This document shows, piece by piece, positions 6,501 to 7,353 of a stretch of DNA of 7,353 nucleotides. The stretch is from JBCDBY01 sp039182715. Its GTDB lineage: Bacteria; Planctomycetota; PLA2. The stretch is from the NCBI GenBank assembly GCA_039182715.1, contig JBCDBY010000234.1, positions 1-7,353 of the forward strand, in the 5' to 3' direction. The notes beneath the pieces are model-generated. The model was not told the DNA's origin, made no database searches, and was given only the letters and a program-made list of their open reading frames with translations. Position 1 is the stretch's first letter; every line of letters starts with the position of its first letter. The position numbers and the translations under genes were made by a program.

Positions 6501-7192
6501 GAGTCGTCGGAGAGTTTGGCGATGCCCAGGTCCATGATCAGCACGCGCTGCTCGTCGTTGATCAGGATGTTCTCGGGCTTCAGGTCGCGATGCAGGATGC
6601 CGGCGTCGTGGATCGCCTGCAGCCCGCGCGCGACCTGGCGGGCGATTTCGCGCAGCAGCGTCTCGGGGACGGGCCCGTACTCGGCGGCGAGCCGGTCGAG
6701 GGTGCGGCCCTCGATGTAGTCCATGACGAGATAGTGCCGCGGATACGGCTCCGCGCCGGCGACGCCCAGCTCGCGCGTCGGGACGAGGTTCTCGTGGCGC
6801 ACGCGAATGCCGACGTTCGCCTCGCGCCGGAAGCGCTCGAGCGTGCGCGGCGACAGGTTGAACCAGGGGTGCAGGAACTTGATGGCCACCTCGTCGCCGG
6901 TCTCGCGCTCCCGCCCGCGGTGGACGAGGCCCATGCCGCCGCGCCCGAGGCACGGGCCGACTTCGTATCCTTCGATCGCCGGGACGGGGGGCTCGACGAG
7001 GCCGGCCTCGGGGCGCAGCCCCGCCGTCGCCGCGGTCGCGGCCGCGAGCAGATCGAGGACCTCCCCTCGGAGCGCGGCATCGCCCGCGCACGCTTCCTCG
7101 ACGACGCGCGTCCGGTCCGGCTCCTCGAGCTCGACGGCTCGCCGGAAAATCTCGCGTACCTTCTCGTAGTCCCTCGCGCCCGACACGCGCAT
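3506..7192 (-). CDS. PknK-like Ser/Thr protein kinase fused to STAND/AAA ATPase and TPR-like repeats
   Basis: A 1228-residue soluble signalling protein. Residues 5-52 form a helical module (YEKVREIFRRAVELEE, then VEEACAGDAALRGEVLDLLA) common before kinase domains in Acidobacteriota and Planctomycetota. The kinase spans about 76-340: glycine loop LGRGGMGLV (82-90), Lys105 in VAIK, alpha-C Glu124, catalytic HRDLKPEN (201-208), metal-binding DLG (221-223, Leu for the usual Phe), APE (248-250), Asp262 and Arg326. All key catalytic residues are present. A P-loop ATPase follows from PLVGR (365): Walker A GEAGSGKT (395-402), Walker B IVDD (491-494) and a GIP motif (579-581) typical of STAND ATPases. 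Residues about 745-1180 are helical TPR-like repeats. No membrane segment was seen. The order kinase-ATPase-TPR resembles PknK of Mycobacterium tuberculosis and MalT-like regulators, but no DNA-binding domain is visible at the C-terminus. A paralogue ends 30 bp upstream. Substrates unknown. Confidence 0.93.
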   Translation of the reverse strand: MRVSGARDYEKVREIFRRAVELEEPDRTRVVEEACAGDAALRGEVLDLLAAATAATAGLRPEAGLVEPPVPAIEGYEVGPCLGRGGMGLVHRGRERETGDEVAIKFLHPWFNLSPRTLERFRREANVGIRVRHENLVPTRELGVAGAEPYPRHYLVMDYIEGRTLDRLAAEYGPVPETLLREIARQVARGLQAIHDAGILHRDLKPENILINDEQRVLIMDLGIAKLSDDSIDLTQDGQFLGSLAYAAPEQFDGEELDRTADLYALGVLLYELAAGENPFRFDQPLAAIRAHKETALTPLQVRVPRISAFFSDVVAALTAKTPADRFGSARALEEVLAEGEQSSWWRARTAPTPARLPDGRRETPLVGRSDEFQLLQQAWSRAGRGEGGTVLVTGEAGSGKTRLVTDWAASIADGAAHVLYGSFPPDGGAHGLLQAARGRESAIPSASLRAILAARLRGEVTPEHAPPQALAAALAQLFRHLAADRPTVWIVDDMHFASAESAAAVRSLALVARESRALLVVTQRPNASPALRDPAFGTLSIELERLDRAAVADMLHARLQHRALAEQLATGLWERSDGIPLFVLQIIDAMIEQGVVVPRPEGGFELGRVQPDFATPDAVREIVQARLDDLSPPQRRLADAAAVAGLEFDPALVAAVVEEPLLAVLQDLADLERRAGLVRSRGALYRFDHHVVHETLYEAIPPALAAELHYRTAEVLRARAPEPLAPADAHAVVRHHLRGREPAAALACIAEARRFAEGRAQTGYDLAVLALGIEGLLTGAERMDMLLLRAHSARQLGFTDDQLEALEEGLALARAAGDRRRETRVRAEQAAHGMTILSNEKVVESLREVLELSKETGERMVAAKAATNIATTLSRLGRHDEARAYYEHATEWVRKEAGESQTIHVRIGLGILERVVGNHDLALEILEDVAVTALDHGQFIVASYAYGNIGAIHMVRNDYELSLEAIERQRLAALDSGDFQSELLSHQTRGMIELARGYLAESFESKRRAIHLARLCGSWRALFANLATLAFLEITCGRFDAARRALEQAEEGIARTGADDIAGQLLLLRGNLAEEEGDRARAVDLAKQSIARTLPEERAMPLIFAGVLRERAGDIAAARAHWEESLRLTRRTGATARFSAHAFLASTPEELETIRMELDERDQQLAMLTRISARFRVWERAGETGDLIEARRLLQRLRSRAPAECRDTMVRHNSLFRAIEDAWAELG

Positions 7193-7222
7193 AGCGTACT
7201 CGGGCCGCCGCGCGGTGCCGCC

Positions 7223-7353
7223 TTACTCGAGGTTCATCCAGGCGCTCTCGATGGCGGCATAGAAGGCGTCCCGTTCCACCATCTGGTCGCGCGTCTCGGG
7301 CGGGCAGCCGGCGCGCACCTTCTGCAGCAGCCGGCGCGCCTCGATCAGGTCGC
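7223..7353 (-). CDS. C-terminal end of a tandem paralogue of the kinase/STAND protein (5' part outside window)
   Basis: The last 42 codons plus TAA (7225-7223) of a leftward gene cut by the right edge. The peptide begins DLIEARRLLQ and ends AIESAWMNLE. It aligns without gaps to the last 42 residues of the neighbouring kinase (DLIEARRLLQ ... AIEDAWAELG), with 23 identities by my count. Identity covers the C-terminal cap after the TPR-like region, so the full gene is probably also a kinase/STAND/TPR protein, but only this tail is visible. Thirty bp separate its stop from the next ATG on the same strand, so one transcript is likely, with this gene first. Its TAA stop differs from the TAG of its neighbour. 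Confidence 0.8.
   Translation of the reverse strand, partial: DLIEARRLLQKVRAGCPPETRDQMVERDAFYAAIESAWMNLE

Noticed and set aside
4548..7091. 847-codon open frame on the minus strand
   Set aside because: A second frame inside the kinase gene. It is extremely Arg/Pro/Ala-rich, whereas the 3506-7192 frame contains every kinase and ATPase motif.

Overview
The window is high-GC bacterial DNA, gene-dense, with strong third-position G/C bias. Gene content fits a large-genome environmental bacterium such as Planctomycetota, Acidobacteriota or Myxococcota. The pointers are a PknK-like Ser/Thr kinase fused to a STAND ATPase, an FG-GAP/VCBS propeller lipoprotein, and an NRAMP-like segment of a type I associate with Planctomycetota. 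No RNA gene or marker fixes the phylum, so this placement is inference.

Layout, left to right. (1) 1-881, minus strand, cut by the left edge: a protein with a signal peptide, a small NTF2/DUF4878-like soluble domain, and then sequence resembling transmembrane helices 6-7 of an NRAMP-type metal transporter. This is an unusual order and may be a chimera. (2) 882-972: a 91-bp divergent intergenic region packed with symmetry. It holds a 7-bp-arm hairpin, a 31-bp dyad made of two similar 10-bp boxes 11 bp apart, and a near-consensus sigma-54 promoter. The predicted start of that promoter lies immediately before the next start codon. (3) 973-2916, plus strand: a lipoprotein with Ig-like domains and a predicted seven-bladed, calcium-binding FG-GAP/VCBS beta-propeller. 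(4) 2964-3509, plus strand: an OsmC-family protein with a strong Shine-Dalgarno site, 47 bp downstream and possibly co-transcribed. (5) 3506-7192, minus strand: a 1228-residue cytoplasmic kinase/STAND-ATPase/TPR signalling protein whose stop codon overlaps the OsmC stop in a shared CTAG. (6) 7223-7353, minus strand, cut by the right edge: the last 42 codons of a paralogue of gene 5, lying 30 bp upstream of it. The two are therefore tandem duplicates, probably in one operon.

How they may work together: the lipoprotein and OsmC genes would be driven rightward from the sigma-54-like promoter, converging on the leftward kinase operon. A functional link between the kinases and the rightward genes is not shown by the sequence. 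I see no CRISPR array, mobile element, tRNA or rRNA, and no canonical terminator. The most distinctive signals are the compact control region at 882-972, the possible transporter chimera on the left, and the tandem kinase-STAND paralogues on the right.
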